A DNA stretch of 64,000 nucleotides from Aminipila sp963524205 (GCA_963524205.1 CAURED010000001.1:217518-281517), one strand, 5' to 3'. Shown: positions 17,825 to 27,676, numbered from the stretch's first letter. Notes: generated by a model from the letters alone, not told the origin. Program-made: numbers and translations.

Positions 17825-18466
17825 TTAAAACCCTAAAGCTTTTGCCACAATAATTACCTTTATCCTGTCTTTTACAAATTGCCCTGTTATAGTGACAAAA
17901 TCATTGCATATTCTATTTGGGCTTTTACAATCTACACAACGCCCTAATTTTGTACATGGCGTATCCTTATTTAGGCGCTTCGCATCAATTGGAGCCGCAT
18001 AATTTCTTACTCTTTTTTCAGCCTCTTCTCTATTTGGAACCAACTTATTTATACCAGCAACAATGATAACTTGTTTTGGTCCATATATCATTGGAGCTAC
18101 TCTGCTTCCATTTCCATCAATATTATATAATTGTCCATCCTCTGTTAAAGCATTCGTGCTGCATAAAAATGTGTCAGCAGAAAAGTTTTGTATATAGATA
18201 TTCTTTTTTTCTTCACTAGTAATACCCTCTCTATACTTATCTAGAAAAGTATAGTTTCCATTACGTAAAAAATCCAGCACACCGGTTTCCAAAAGTGTAA
18301 TGGAATCACCTACTCCCACAACAGAATTCTCCTCAATAAGTTCATTAATGACTTGGAGTAACTCGTCTTCATTCTTTACGAAAATACCTTTCATATTATT
18401 TTTTTGCAATGCATTGATAGCTTTTTCAACGTGTTTATCAACAAACCAAGAAACATTTTTATCCAT
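17825..18466 (-). CDS. LUD-domain protein (lactate utilisation LutC/YkgG type)
   Basis: 213 aa. The whole length fits the LUD (DUF162) family: VVGVGDSITLLETGVLDFLRNG near residues 48-70, an ALTEDGQLYNIDGNGSRV central motif, PKQVIIVAGINKLV, and a C-terminal cluster of four cysteines (C-x6-C-x2-C-x6-C in TPCTKLGRCVDCKSPNRIC). Family members take part in lactate oxidation (LutABC) or occur alone in anaerobes with unknown roles. No LutA or LutB gene is nearby, so lactate use should not be assumed. The cysteines could hold a metal or Fe-S centre; that is inference. Confidence 0.88.
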   Translation of the reverse strand: MDKNVSWFVDKHVEKAINALQKNNMKGIFVKNEDELLQVINELIEENSVVGVGDSITLLETGVLDFLRNGNYTFLDKYREGITSEEKKNIYIQNFSADTFLCSTNALTEDGQLYNIDGNGSRVAPMIYGPKQVIIVAGINKLVPNREEAEKRVRNYAAPIDAKRLNKDTPCTKLGRCVDCKSPNRICNDFVTITGQFVKDRIKVIIVAKALGF

Positions 18467-18694
18467 TAAATTTCCTCTTATTAATCTTTATAATCTATAT
18501 ATTTTATATCATAGCATAAAAAAACATTTAGAACAAGCGTTCTATTGTCATCTATTTTCTAAAAACCGGCTTTATCAAACCATACCTATACCATCATTTT
18601 GATTTTTAAATACGTTGTTTATACAAAAATGTCGTGTTTTTTGTAGCAATTTGCGGTAAAATATATATAGAAGTTTATAAAAGGAGTATACAAT

Positions 18695-19060
18695 ATGCAC
18701 ATAACAAAATGGATTATAATTTTAGTAGTCTTAATCTTAGCGATTATAGGTCTTATATTCTACTTACGTATCAGAAGAAAAAAACTGCATCAAATGTTTC
18801 AGCAAGTTTTTGAATCATCTAAACAAGTACCAAAACAAAAGAAACATAATTTTATTCTTTTTATGTTTAAAGAAAGTATTATTTCTGCAAAAAACAAGAA
18901 CGCTAATCCTCAAAGCAGAATGAGTAACCCAAAATTCTTAGAATTACAACTCGTACAAATGGGGAGCATTCTAAAAGATCCATCAAAAGTAACAGATAAA
19001 AATATGAAGCGAGCACTTCAAATGTATGATGCATACTTTCAGTGGGAAAAATCAAAATAG
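18695..19060 (+). CDS. Small membrane-anchored protein of unknown function
   Basis: 121 aa, ATG 18695 with RBS AAAGGAG. One N-terminal transmembrane helix (about 5-25: WIIILVVLILAIIGLIFYL), then a basic RIRRKKLHQ stop-transfer segment and a soluble, Lys/Gln-rich, probably helical cytoplasmic domain. No family recognised. It stands alone between a divergent LUD gene and a convergent acyltransferase, and a strong hairpin follows the stop codon. Good RBS, terminator and plausible topology support a real gene. Confidence 0.75.
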   Translation: MHITKWIIILVVLILAIIGLIFYLRIRRKKLHQMFQQVFESSKQVPKQKKHNFILFMFKESIISAKNKNANPQSRMSNPKFLELQLVQMGSILKDPSKVTDKNMKRALQMYDAYFQWEKSK

Positions 19061-19078
19061 ACTAATGTCACATTTATA

Positions 19079-19116
19079 AGGACAGCCGCCTTTATTTAAA
19101 AGGTTACGGCTGTCCT
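19079..19116 (+). terminator. Hairpin after small membrane protein gene
   Basis: Ten-base arms aggacagccg / cggctgtcct with an inner cctttatttaaaagg stem, about 20 bp past the stop. There is no strong T-tract, so it may be a terminator or an mRNA-stabilising hairpin. Confidence 0.6.
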
Positions 19117-19253
19117 CATAGTATCTAACATCAAGTTTCCAGTCTTGTCCTTGGTCCGCTATACTTGACCTGCTATGTTGATTAATGATATTTCATTTCT
19201 AAATGATTCATTACTTTTCAAGTATATTTTTTTCATACTTATTACTGTATATG

Positions 19254-20336
19254 CTATAATTTTGGTATTAGTTTCTTTACTTTAGTATATTTTAATAGCA
19301 TATGTGTAATTATTACTACAATAAACCCAATGCCCACAGCTTCATAATCTACCAGTCTATTAGAGCCAATGATAAGCATACTCCATCCATATATTATCCA
19401 TTGAAAAACATAAAAACCTGTAACATTACTACTCCAAAAATAAATTATATTTAGGAATCTATTCAGCTTTTTTGCGTTAAGTTTTATTACAATGTAATCA
19501 CACAGGACTATCCATAAAAATACGAAACTTATCATCAAAAAATGGATATTTAATCCACTTCTATAGTAGTCTCCTATTGGGAATATTCCTAGCGTTGAAA
19601 TCCCTGTGACACCTAAAATTATCCCCGCTATTACAAGCCATTTCTTCATATTCTTTTCCATTTTTTCTGCCTGAAAGTATTTGCTTAAATACATACCTAA
19701 AAGGAAATACACGCTCCATGGAAACAGGGGAAAATCTATAATTTCTGAAGCCCCCCATAAAGGTGTAAAGATTAGCAGATTATCTTTAAGTCCCCATAAA
19801 TAAGGAGATATAAGCAGTATGAATATGCTCAGTAATGGAAGCATATACCTATTATTTGCATATTTTTTAAAAAAAGAGAAAAAAACAAGTGACAATCCTG
19901 CCAATTGAAAAATATCTACTGTAAATAATAGATAAAATGAATAATTTATAATCTCATGAGAGCTTCCTGTCACCATTTGGAACATATCCTCAGCAAAACT
20001 CTTTGATATTCCTGTTACTAACAAGGGAAGCGTAAATCTTAGTAAATTAAGTACATATCCAAAAGCAAACAATTTAACGCCACGTATCACATTTTGTTTT
20101 ACAGTTTTCTTAGATTTTACAAGAAAAATACCCATAATAAAAACAAATACTGGTGCAGCTGGAGCAGTCCCTAGCGCTATAAAGATATTGCCTATAATCG
20201 TGTTGCCTTCCCCCCCACTTCTTTCATGTATAATCATCGCATGCTGCATGATCATAAAAAATACAGCAAGTCCTCTAGCAAAATCCAAATAAAAAATGCG
20301 TTCTGATTTTAAAATATTGGCAGTCTCTTTTCTCAT
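19254..20336 (-). CDS. Multi-pass membrane acyltransferase (DUF1624/heparan-glucosaminide acetyltransferase type)
   Basis: 360 aa from ATG 20336 (RBS GGAGGGG); earlier in-frame ATGs lack an RBS. About ten hydrophobic helices. The N-terminus has the family signature SERIFYLDFARGLAVFFMIM followed by QH, as in DUF1624/HGSNAT and acyltransferase-3-like proteins that move acetyl groups across the membrane. It follows the ABC exporter pair by 36 bp on the same strand, so it is probably the third gene of that MerR-controlled operon. It might modify a cell-surface polymer or a compound handled by the exporter; neither is shown. Membrane enzyme assignment is good, substrate unknown. Confidence 0.8.
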   Translation of the reverse strand: MRKETANILKSERIFYLDFARGLAVFFMIMQHAMIIHERSGGEGNTIIGNIFIALGTAPAAPVFVFIMGIFLVKSKKTVKQNVIRGVKLFAFGYVLNLLRFTLPLLVTGISKSFAEDMFQMVTGSSHEIINYSFYLLFTVDIFQLAGLSLVFFSFFKKYANNRYMLPLLSIFILLISPYLWGLKDNLLIFTPLWGASEIIDFPLFPWSVYFLLGMYLSKYFQAEKMEKNMKKWLVIAGIILGVTGISTLGIFPIGDYYRSGLNIHFLMISFVFLWIVLCDYIVIKLNAKKLNRFLNIIYFWSSNVTGFYVFQWIIYGWSMLIIGSNRLVDYEAVGIGFIVVIITHMLLKYTKVKKLIPKL

Positions 20337-20372
20337 AAACCCCTCCATGGTTAGCCTGATTTTCAATTTTTC

Positions 20373-22208
20373 TCACTTGCTCCTATATGCAAACTGATTA
20401 TTATATATTTCACTATACAATCCATTTTTCAATAATAATTCATCGTGACTGCCTTGTTCCATAATGTCACCATGATCCATAACCAATATTTTATCTGCAT
20501 TTTTTATAGTAGATAATCTATGCGCTATAATAAAGCTTGTTCGTCCCTTCATCAGGTTATCCATAGCATTTTGTATCTGCAATTCTGTGCGCGTGTCTAC
20601 GCTTGAAGTTGCTTCATCCAAGATTAAAATACAGGGGTTAGCCAAAATAGCACGTGCAATACATAAAAGCTGCTTTTGTCCTTGCGATATGGATGAGTTT
20701 TCATCATTTAAAATAGTATCGTACCCTTCGGGAAGAGCCCTTATGAAATAATCCGCTCTGGCAAGTTTCGCTGCTTCTTGAATTTCTGAAAACAAAGCCC
20801 CATCTCTGCCGTATGCAATATTGTCTTTTACACTACCGTCAAAAATCCAAGAATCCTGCAAAACCATTCCAAATAAAGAGCGTAGATGGCTTCTTTTTAA
20901 GTCTGTTATGTCGATACCATCGATCTTAATTTTTCCGCTGTTCAAATCATAAAATCTCATCAGCAGGTTAACAAGCGTTGTCTTTCCCGCACCGGTTGGT
21001 CCTACAACAGCAACCTTTTGACCGGCTGTTATACTTAAATCTATACCGGTCATCAACAATTTCTTATCATATCCAAACTTTACGCTCTCAAAGCAAATAT
21101 TTCCTTTGGGGTTTACTATTATTTCACAATCCTCAGAATCTGCTTGCTCCGCTTCTTCATCTAAAATCTCAAATACACGTTCTGCTGAAGCAATCGCCGC
21201 CTGCATAGAATTAAGAATATATGCTGCCTCAGTAAGCGGTTCTGACGCCTGATCCACATATTGAAAAAATGCCTGTATCATTCCTATGGATAATCGTCCT
21301 TGAATAACAAATACCGCGCCGATAACTGCTATCAGCACATATCCTATTTGATTCATTAAGCGAATAAAAGGGTTAATCACATAGGTAATAAATTGTGCTT
21401 TTTTCTCAGCAGCATATAATTCCTCGTTGGACAGCTCAACTTTTTTTTTGATTTCATCTTCCATATTAAAGGTTTTTATCACTATCTGACCAGTAAAATA
21501 TTCTTCTATCTGTCCATTGAATCTTCCTAACGATTCTTGCCTGTCGGCAAAATATTTTATGCTTCTTTTTCCAATGATGAAGGTAGCCGCAACTCCCAAG
21601 ATAATCGTGAGAATAGCAATTAGCATTAATACCCAATTAATAAAAAACATGAGAGCAACAGCACCTATAATTGTTAATACCGCCGTTATAAACTGCATCA
21701 TTCCAGTCTGTAAGGTTTCTGATACCTTTTCTAAATCGTTTGATACTCTACTTAGAATCTCGCCCTTTATATGCGTATCAAAATATTTTAAAGGAAGTGT
21801 TTTCAGCTTTTCACTGATCTCCTTCCTTATGGATAATACCAATTTCTGAGATACGGTAGCCATTATATTTTGCTGTATATAGCTTGATAAAGCAGATACT
21901 AAATAGATTGTCAAAAGCAGCAGGGAAAGTTTTTTTATAACATCAAACTGTATATGGAAGTTTCCAGAAACAGATATGTTTTTTACACCTTGATAAATTG
22001 TATCAATGGCCTTACTAAAGATTAACGGAGCTGTCATTGTAAATGCTAAGCTGATAACAGCAAATAATATAACAACAATTAATTTCCATTTTTGCTCGAG
22101 TAGTTTCGCAAATAATCTTTTAAGCGTTTTCTTTGAATCTTTTGCTTTGTCCACTGACATATCTGTATCAAAAGAAATAGCTTCTTTTGAGTTTTCTTCA
22201 TTTAGCAT
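20373..22208 (-). CDS. ABC exporter half-transporter, catalytic-site subunit (second heterodimer)
   Basis: 611 aa, TMD about 35-345 and NBD about 375-605. Walker A GPTGAGKTT; Walker B/D-loop ILILDEATSSVD with Glu present; signature altered to ISQGQKQ. ATG 22208 with RBS GGAGGAA overlaps the upstream partner by 7 bp. The division of labour with that partner is the same as in the pair at 9028-12632, and the two pairs look like paralogous systems of the YheH/YheI or LmrCD type. Located in a presumed operon ABC-ABC-acyltransferase driven by the MerR-type promoter at 23970-24000. Confidence 0.93.
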   Translation of the reverse strand: MLNEENSKEAISFDTDMSVDKAKDSKKTLKRLFAKLLEQKWKLIVVILFAVISLAFTMTAPLIFSKAIDTIYQGVKNISVSGNFHIQFDVIKKLSLLLLTIYLVSALSSYIQQNIMATVSQKLVLSIRKEISEKLKTLPLKYFDTHIKGEILSRVSNDLEKVSETLQTGMMQFITAVLTIIGAVALMFFINWVLMLIAILTIILGVAATFIIGKRSIKYFADRQESLGRFNGQIEEYFTGQIVIKTFNMEDEIKKKVELSNEELYAAEKKAQFITYVINPFIRLMNQIGYVLIAVIGAVFVIQGRLSIGMIQAFFQYVDQASEPLTEAAYILNSMQAAIASAERVFEILDEEAEQADSEDCEIIVNPKGNICFESVKFGYDKKLLMTGIDLSITAGQKVAVVGPTGAGKTTLVNLLMRFYDLNSGKIKIDGIDITDLKRSHLRSLFGMVLQDSWIFDGSVKDNIAYGRDGALFSEIQEAAKLARADYFIRALPEGYDTILNDENSSISQGQKQLLCIARAILANPCILILDEATSSVDTRTELQIQNAMDNLMKGRTSFIIAHRLSTIKNADKILVMDHGDIMEQGSHDELLLKNGLYSEIYNNQFAYRSK

Positions 22209-23932
22209 TCTAGTTCCTCCTTACTTAATTGTGACTCAACTATCTGTTGATAAACCGAACAATTTTTTAGAAGCTCCTTATGATTTCCAACCCCTGCTAT
22301 TTTTCCTTCTTCTAAAACTACAATCTGGTCTGCGTCTAAAATACTACTTATTCTTTGAGCGATTGTTATCACAATTGCATTTTTTACTTCTATCTTTATG
22401 GCTTTTCTTAACAAGACATCTGTTTTGTAGTCTAAAGCAGAAAAGCTATCATCAAATATATAGATATCACTTTTTTTCACTAATGCTCTGGCAATACACA
22501 ATCTTTGCTTCTGCCCTCCAGAAAAATTACTGCCTCCCTGTGACACTTGAGCGTCATAATGCGCACTTAACCCCATGATAAAAGCATCTGCCTGTGCTGC
22601 AATAGCAGCATTTTTTATTTCCTCTATCGTTGCATTTCTTTTGCCGTGTCTTATATTTTCCGCTATGGTTCCGCTAAAGAGAAAAGCTTTCTGGGGGCAA
22701 TAGCTTATCTTATCTCTTAAATCAGTTTGAGTAAAATCCTTTATATTTACGCCATTCAATATAATTTCTCCACCCTGTATTTGATGTAATCGAGGTATTA
22801 ATTTGCTGATTGTACTTTTTCCGGAACCAGTTGCCCCTATAATTGCAGTTGTTTTGCCTCTTTCACACGCGAAATTAAGGCTTTTCAAAATAGGTTCTTT
22901 GGCATCTTGATAAGAAAAGGTTACATTCCTAAACTCCAGGTCATTTTTCATATTAGGTATTACCTTCGTATTTTCTTTATCTATTATCTCAGGTTGATAT
23001 TCTAATACTTCCAGAATACGCTTAGAGCAGGCAATTGCACGAGGCAGATCAATCAATACCATTATGGCCATCACAAAATAAACCAATATTAATATGGCAT
23101 ATTCAACAACTGCCATGATATCTCCTATAAGCAGGTACCCATTATTTATTCTAATTGCTCCAAACCATAAAACCGCAACGGTACAACCATCTAATACAAT
23201 CATTACAAATGGCATTGCCAATGCGTATATTTTATTTATCTTGATATTGATATCGGAGTAGCTTGTAAACGTATCATCCATCTTTTCTTTTTCATGATTT
23301 TCACGGTTAAAAGCACGTATTACTCTTATTCCTGAAATAAATTGTCTAACTTTGGAGTTTATTCTGTCTAACTCGGTTTGCATTCTGATCGACAGAATTA
23401 TGATTTTTTTACTGATGAGCATTGTAAATACTAAAAAAATTAACGCTGTAACCAGAATGAGTAGCGCCATATAAGGATCTTTCGAAAAAGCCAAAAACAT
23501 TCCAATAACCGTTATAAACGGAACCGGAATTATCATTTTAAAAAACAAGGCAATTGCATTTTCAATATGATTCACATCACTGGTACATCTGGTAATTAAA
23601 GATGCTGTTGAAAAATGTTTAAAATCCTGTACGGATAGCCTTTGTGCTTGCGAAAAGATTTTTCTTCTAATATTCCTTGAAAATATTGATGAAAAATTTG
23701 CTGTTAAATATACGGAAATGATGGCTAATATGCCTGTTAATGCGGCGATAAACAGCATCATTCCTCCGGTTTTTATTACATAAGATACATCTCCTTTTAT
23801 TACTCCATTATTTATGATGTCTGCAGTTAGTGTGGGCAAATACAAGGTACCTACCGTTCTGAGCGCTATTATCAAAAATAATGACGTTAAAAGTATATAA
23901 TTTATTTTAAAATATCTTAATAGTTTTAACAT
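22202..23932 (-). CDS. ABC exporter half-transporter, degenerate-site subunit (second heterodimer)
   Basis: 576 aa from ATG 23932, chosen for RBS AAGGAG; the open frame extends 14 codons further without RBS and would overlap the promoter. Walker A GATGSGKST, signature FSGGQKQR, but Walker B IYIFDDSFSALD lacks the catalytic Glu. First gene of the operon and divergent from the MerR regulator at 24070. The promoter has a 19-bp spacer, so expression should be induced when MerR binds its ligand. Likely multidrug or antimicrobial export; ligand unknown. Confidence 0.93.
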   Translation of the reverse strand: MLKLLRYFKINYILLTSLFLIIALRTVGTLYLPTLTADIINNGVIKGDVSYVIKTGGMMLFIAALTGILAIISVYLTANFSSIFSRNIRRKIFSQAQRLSVQDFKHFSTASLITRCTSDVNHIENAIALFFKMIIPVPFITVIGMFLAFSKDPYMALLILVTALIFLVFTMLISKKIIILSIRMQTELDRINSKVRQFISGIRVIRAFNRENHEKEKMDDTFTSYSDINIKINKIYALAMPFVMIVLDGCTVAVLWFGAIRINNGYLLIGDIMAVVEYAILILVYFVMAIMVLIDLPRAIACSKRILEVLEYQPEIIDKENTKVIPNMKNDLEFRNVTFSYQDAKEPILKSLNFACERGKTTAIIGATGSGKSTISKLIPRLHQIQGGEIILNGVNIKDFTQTDLRDKISYCPQKAFLFSGTIAENIRHGKRNATIEEIKNAAIAAQADAFIMGLSAHYDAQVSQGGSNFSGGQKQRLCIARALVKKSDIYIFDDSFSALDYKTDVLLRKAIKIEVKNAIVITIAQRISSILDADQIVVLEEGKIAGVGNHKELLKNCSVYQQIVESQLSKEELEC

Positions 23933-23969
23933 AATATGCTCCTTCTTTGTCCTGTTAGCTTCGATGTTC

Positions 23970-24000
23970 ATCATAAACTGTATAGTTACTTGACAGTCAA
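23970..24000 (-). promoter_or_regulatory. MerR-type promoter (19-bp spacer) for ABC-ABC-acyltransferase operon
   Basis: Minus strand: -35 TTGACT (23995-24000), exactly 19 bp spacer, -10 TATGAT (23970-23975). Within the spacer lies a dyad actgt (23977-23981) / acagt (23993-23997). Over-long spacers with a central dyad are the signature of MerR-activated promoters. A plus-strand TTGACA (23990-23995) overlaps it and may serve the regulator gene. Confidence 0.8.
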
Positions 24001-24069
24001 CAGTTTTGTTATTAAAGTAGGACTAAGAAAGATTACTGTTTTGTTATTGAACAACCTTGGGGGTGAAGT

Positions 24070-24891
24070 ATGACCGACTTAATAAATACAATAAAATATT
24101 TATCTATAGGTGCTTTTTCGGAGTTATCCGGTATAAGCAGAAAAAATCTAATCTATTATGATACGGTAGGAATACTAAAACCTTTATTGGTGAAAGAAAA
24201 TGGATATCGCTATTATTCTTATAGCCAACTTGATGAAGTGAGTGTCATTCTTGCATTAAAGGATTTGGACATCCCACTAAAAAAAATAAAGAAATATCTA
24301 GAAAACATATCTCCAGATAATTTGATAGATTTAATTAGCAAACAGAAACAGAAAATATTAGAAGAACTTAACCGATTAAATCAAATGAATTATATTATAG
24401 AACAGCGATCTCAGAACATACCTGTATTAGAGAGCTTGAATTGCAGTGACATATTACTTCAAAACTGTGAAGAAGAACTTCTATTTTTAGGACCTAAACA
24501 ACCATTTTGCATAAACAATATTGAACAGGATTTTGATAATTTTCTTACCTATTCCAAAAGCAAGAAATTGGTATATGGCTATCCATTAGGTATTTGCTCG
24601 GATTATAATGAAATAGTTTCTGACTGCATTGATACCTATCATTATTTCTACAGAGTTCATCCGAATATAGAAATTGACAAAACTTCAAAGCCTGCCGGTC
24701 TATATGTAATAGCATACGATAATAGTTATTTAGCTGGAGATATGAAGATTTTTGAGAGATTGGAAAAATTCATTAGAAAAAATAAAATTAGTGCTTGCGG
24801 AAATGTTTATATAGAAAATATATCCGACGAAATCATTACAAATAATCCGGATAAATATTATTCAAAGATTTCTGTACATGTAATAAAATGA
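24070..24891 (+). CDS. MerR-family regulator with GyrI-like effector domain
   Basis: 273 aa. N-terminal HTH_MerR: SIGAFSELSGISRKNLIYYDTVGILKP, then NGYRYYSYSQLDEV, followed by a coiled-coil helix (about 85-118) and a C-terminal domain (about 125-273) of the size and type of BmrR/GyrI drug-binding modules. It is divergent from two ABC exporter genes whose promoter has the 19-bp spacer that MerR proteins untwist. Likely a drug-sensing activator of that operon. RBS is GGGGGTG shortly before ATG 24070. Confidence 0.92.
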   Translation: MTDLINTIKYLSIGAFSELSGISRKNLIYYDTVGILKPLLVKENGYRYYSYSQLDEVSVILALKDLDIPLKKIKKYLENISPDNLIDLISKQKQKILEELNRLNQMNYIIEQRSQNIPVLESLNCSDILLQNCEEELLFLGPKQPFCINNIEQDFDNFLTYSKSKKLVYGYPLGICSDYNEIVSDCIDTYHYFYRVHPNIEIDKTSKPAGLYVIAYDNSYLAGDMKIFERLEKFIRKNKISACGNVYIENISDEIITNNPDKYYSKISVHVIK

Positions 24892-24904
24892 TTTCATAAC
24901 AGAA

Positions 24905-25010
24905 GAATTGTAAACGCTGAGTAATACTGGGTCTAATCCAAATTAAGGCCGTCAGTGATGGATGCATAAGTGCCCATTTGCAAACATAGTATTCTCAGCT
25001 TTCCAATTAA
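24905..25010 (-). pseudogene. Decayed C-terminal fragment of a dihydrolipoamide-dehydrogenase-like gene
   Basis: The minus strand reads IGKLRILCLQMGTYASITD, matching IEGLRMLCPQMGTYAPISD near the end of the intact flavoprotein at 28681-30162. A following IRPSITQ in another frame matches IHPSLNE. DNA identity is obvious by eye over about 60 bp. There is no start, RBS or upstream part, so this is a relic of a paralogous copy. Confidence 0.7.
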
Positions 25011-25019
25011 CAATTATTC

Positions 25020-27626
25020 TTATTCAGCTCTATCTTTAACAATTCTTTTTGAAACCTGTACTACTACCAGAGGAACAAGTGCAAGTATTCCAATAATTCC
25101 CATCTGGTTTCCTGTCAGATCTGCCACTTCGAATAATTTATGCAACGGCTCTAGTACCAGTACGGCTGATAACAGGAGCATGCCGGCAAAAAAAGCCATA
25201 AAACTAAACTTATTCATGAAGAATGTTTTAAGACTCAACGGTGCATCTGTACGACAGTTGAAACCATGTACTAGACGTGCTAAGCTTAAGGTTGCAAAAG
25301 CCATGGTCATCCCAGTCCCGTGTCCTGCTGCTTCGGTGCCAATATGATAGGCTGTCATGGTCACTATGGCAATCACAATACCTTGTAGTAAAACTTCAAT
25401 TGCAAATCTTCGGTCCATTATAGGTTTTGATACATCACGGGGCTTGTCTTTCATCAATTCACCGTGTGCAGGTTCAACACCAATTGCTATAGCCGGAAGA
25501 CTATCCGTTAATAAATTTATGAATAATAGATGTACTGGTGCGAATGGTGCCGGTAAACCCGATAAAGAGGCATAAAGAACAGCAATAATCCCCGCCGTAT
25601 TACCGGATAAAAGAAATTTCACAGCATTTTTTATGTTACCGTAAATACTTCTTCCATTGTTGATTGCCTTTACAATCGTTGCAAACCGGTCATCAGTTAA
25701 TACCATACTTGCAGCATCCTTAGACACTTCCGTTCCTGTTATTCCCATTGCCACACCTACATCAGCTTTTTTTAAAGCTGGCGCATCATTTACCCCATCC
25801 CCGGTCATGGCAACAACATTACCCAATGCCTGCCATGCAGAAACAATTCTTATTTTATGTTCTGGCGAAACACGGGCATATACTGCTACATGAGGTACCA
25901 GTGCTTTTAGCTCTTCTTCACTTAAATGCTCTATATCCGCCCCTTCAATGACCTGATCATCTTTTGAAAGAATACCAATTTGACGAGCAATTGCCGCTGC
26001 TGTAATTTTATGGTCACCTGTAATCATGACCGGTTTGATACCCGCCTGAATACAATCTGCAACAGCCTGTGCCGAGTCTTCACGGGGTGGATCCATCATT
26101 GAGATAATGCCAAGCAAAATTAAGTTATACTCGTCTTTCATTTCCAGATTTTCACCATTCATTTCTTTCCAAGCAAATGCAAGAACTCTTAACCCTGAAT
26201 TGGATAATTCAAAATTAACTTTTTCATACGCTTGAATATCTTCCTCCTGAATAGGACGGACTCCTCCCGCCGTTTCAATATGTGTTGCTCTTCGTAAAAT
26301 AACATCCAAAGCTCCTTTAGTAAATGCTACTGGTATGTCATCCAATTCGTGATGTGTGGTCATTAACTTGCGTTCACTGTCAAAAGGCAGCTCAGAAATC
26401 CTTGGGAATCGACTTCTTGCAACCAATTCATCCCTGTCATATCTTTCTGCAAAATCTAGAAGTGCAATCTCTGTGGGATCCCCAATACTTTTTTCTTCCG
26501 ATGTAACTGCATCACTACACAGTAACCCAGCTAAAATCAGTTTATCTGTCAGCGGATCCTCAATATTTGCCTCACCTGCATTCACCAGTCTGTGATCCAA
26601 ATAAATTTGCTGTACTGTCATCTTATTTTGAGTCAATGTTCCTGTTTTATCTGAACAAATAACAGAAATACTACCCAAACTCTCAACAGAATGCAATTTA
26701 CGTATAATCGCATTTTCCGAAGCAAGCTTTCTGGTTCCTAACGCAAGAACAATTGTCACGATAGAACTCAGTGCTTCAGGTATAGCTGCAACAGCTAGGG
26801 AAATCGCAAACATCAACGCATCCATCACCGGACTGTGTCTATATAGGCTTAGTGCGAAAACGAGTGCTGTGATGGCCAATATCAAAATAGCCAGTTTTTT
26901 ACCAAAGGCATCTAAACTCTGTTGCAATGGGGTAGCTTTTTCCTTTGCTGAAGCAATAAGTCCCGCGATTTTACCAATTTCAGTATCTGTTCCTACAGCA
27001 GTAACGACCGCCAGACCGCGACCATAAGTGACGTAACTACTTGAAAATACCCGGTTAACCTGATCTCCCAGTGCTGTCCTCTCACTGTCTAAAGCCTGAG
27101 TATATTTTTCTACACTCAGTGATTCACCTGTTAAGGCACTTTCATTAGTCTGCAGGCTGAAACTTTCAATGACTCTGCTGTCCGCAGATACATAATCCCC
27201 TGCATCCAGAACCAGTAAATCCCCAACTACAACTTCTGCGGATGGAATTTCAATTTTTTCACCCTTACGTATTACTTTAGCCTTTGGTGATGAAAGTGCT
27301 TTTAAACTTTTTAATGACTGTTCAGCTTTAATGTGTTGAACGGTCCCCAAAACTGCATTAAGAATTAATACGGCTATGATAACCATAGTACTCTCAAATT
27401 TTCCCATGGCAGCTGATATAAGTGCTGCAACTATAAGAATAATTACAAGAAAATCTTTAAATTGGCTAAAAAACACAATGATTGGAGAAACAGGCTTTCC
27501 CTCCTCCAGCTTATTTTCCCCATACTGTTCCTTATTATGGGCTATTTGCTCCTGACTCAATCCGTCTTTTCCGGTTTTAAGATCATTTAGGACTTCTTCA
27601 ACTGACATCAACTCGTATTTCTTCAT
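25020..27626 (-). CDS. P-type cation-transporting ATPase (P2A type), probably Mn2+/Ca2+ efflux
   Basis: 868 aa from ATG 27626 (RBS AAGGAGA); the open frame runs 49 codons further upstream through riboswitch DNA, which is not protein. Features: N-terminal cation-ATPase domain, TM1-2, actuator loop with ALTGES, TM4 motif AAIPEAL, phosphorylation motif CSDKTGTLT (Asp326), KGAxD nucleotide-binding loop, hinge MTGDGVNDAPALKKADVG, and four C-terminal helices. It pumps a divalent cation out using ATP. The sequence type alone says Ca2+, but the yybP-ykoY leader is a Mn2+ sensor and several such pumps in Firmicutes export manganese, so Mn2+ is preferred here. Single-gene transcription unit. Confidence 0.95.
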   Translation of the reverse strand: MKKYELMSVEEVLNDLKTGKDGLSQEQIAHNKEQYGENKLEEGKPVSPIIVFFSQFKDFLVIILIVAALISAAMGKFESTMVIIAVLILNAVLGTVQHIKAEQSLKSLKALSSPKAKVIRKGEKIEIPSAEVVVGDLLVLDAGDYVSADSRVIESFSLQTNESALTGESLSVEKYTQALDSERTALGDQVNRVFSSSYVTYGRGLAVVTAVGTDTEIGKIAGLIASAKEKATPLQQSLDAFGKKLAILILAITALVFALSLYRHSPVMDALMFAISLAVAAIPEALSSIVTIVLALGTRKLASENAIIRKLHSVESLGSISVICSDKTGTLTQNKMTVQQIYLDHRLVNAGEANIEDPLTDKLILAGLLCSDAVTSEEKSIGDPTEIALLDFAERYDRDELVARSRFPRISELPFDSERKLMTTHHELDDIPVAFTKGALDVILRRATHIETAGGVRPIQEEDIQAYEKVNFELSNSGLRVLAFAWKEMNGENLEMKDEYNLILLGIISMMDPPREDSAQAVADCIQAGIKPVMITGDHKITAAAIARQIGILSKDDQVIEGADIEHLSEEELKALVPHVAVYARVSPEHKIRIVSAWQALGNVVAMTGDGVNDAPALKKADVGVAMGITGTEVSKDAASMVLTDDRFATIVKAINNGRSIYGNIKNAVKFLLSGNTAGIIAVLYASLSGLPAPFAPVHLLFINLLTDSLPAIAIGVEPAHGELMKDKPRDVSKPIMDRRFAIEVLLQGIVIAIVTMTAYHIGTEAAGHGTGMTMAFATLSLARLVHGFNCRTDAPLSLKTFFMNKFSFMAFFAGMLLLSAVLVLEPLHKLFEVADLTGNQMGIIGILALVPLVVVQVSKRIVKDRAE

Positions 27627-27676
27627 GTTATCTCTCCTTATACTTTTTTCGATATACTTTTTTCGATTTATAGGCA

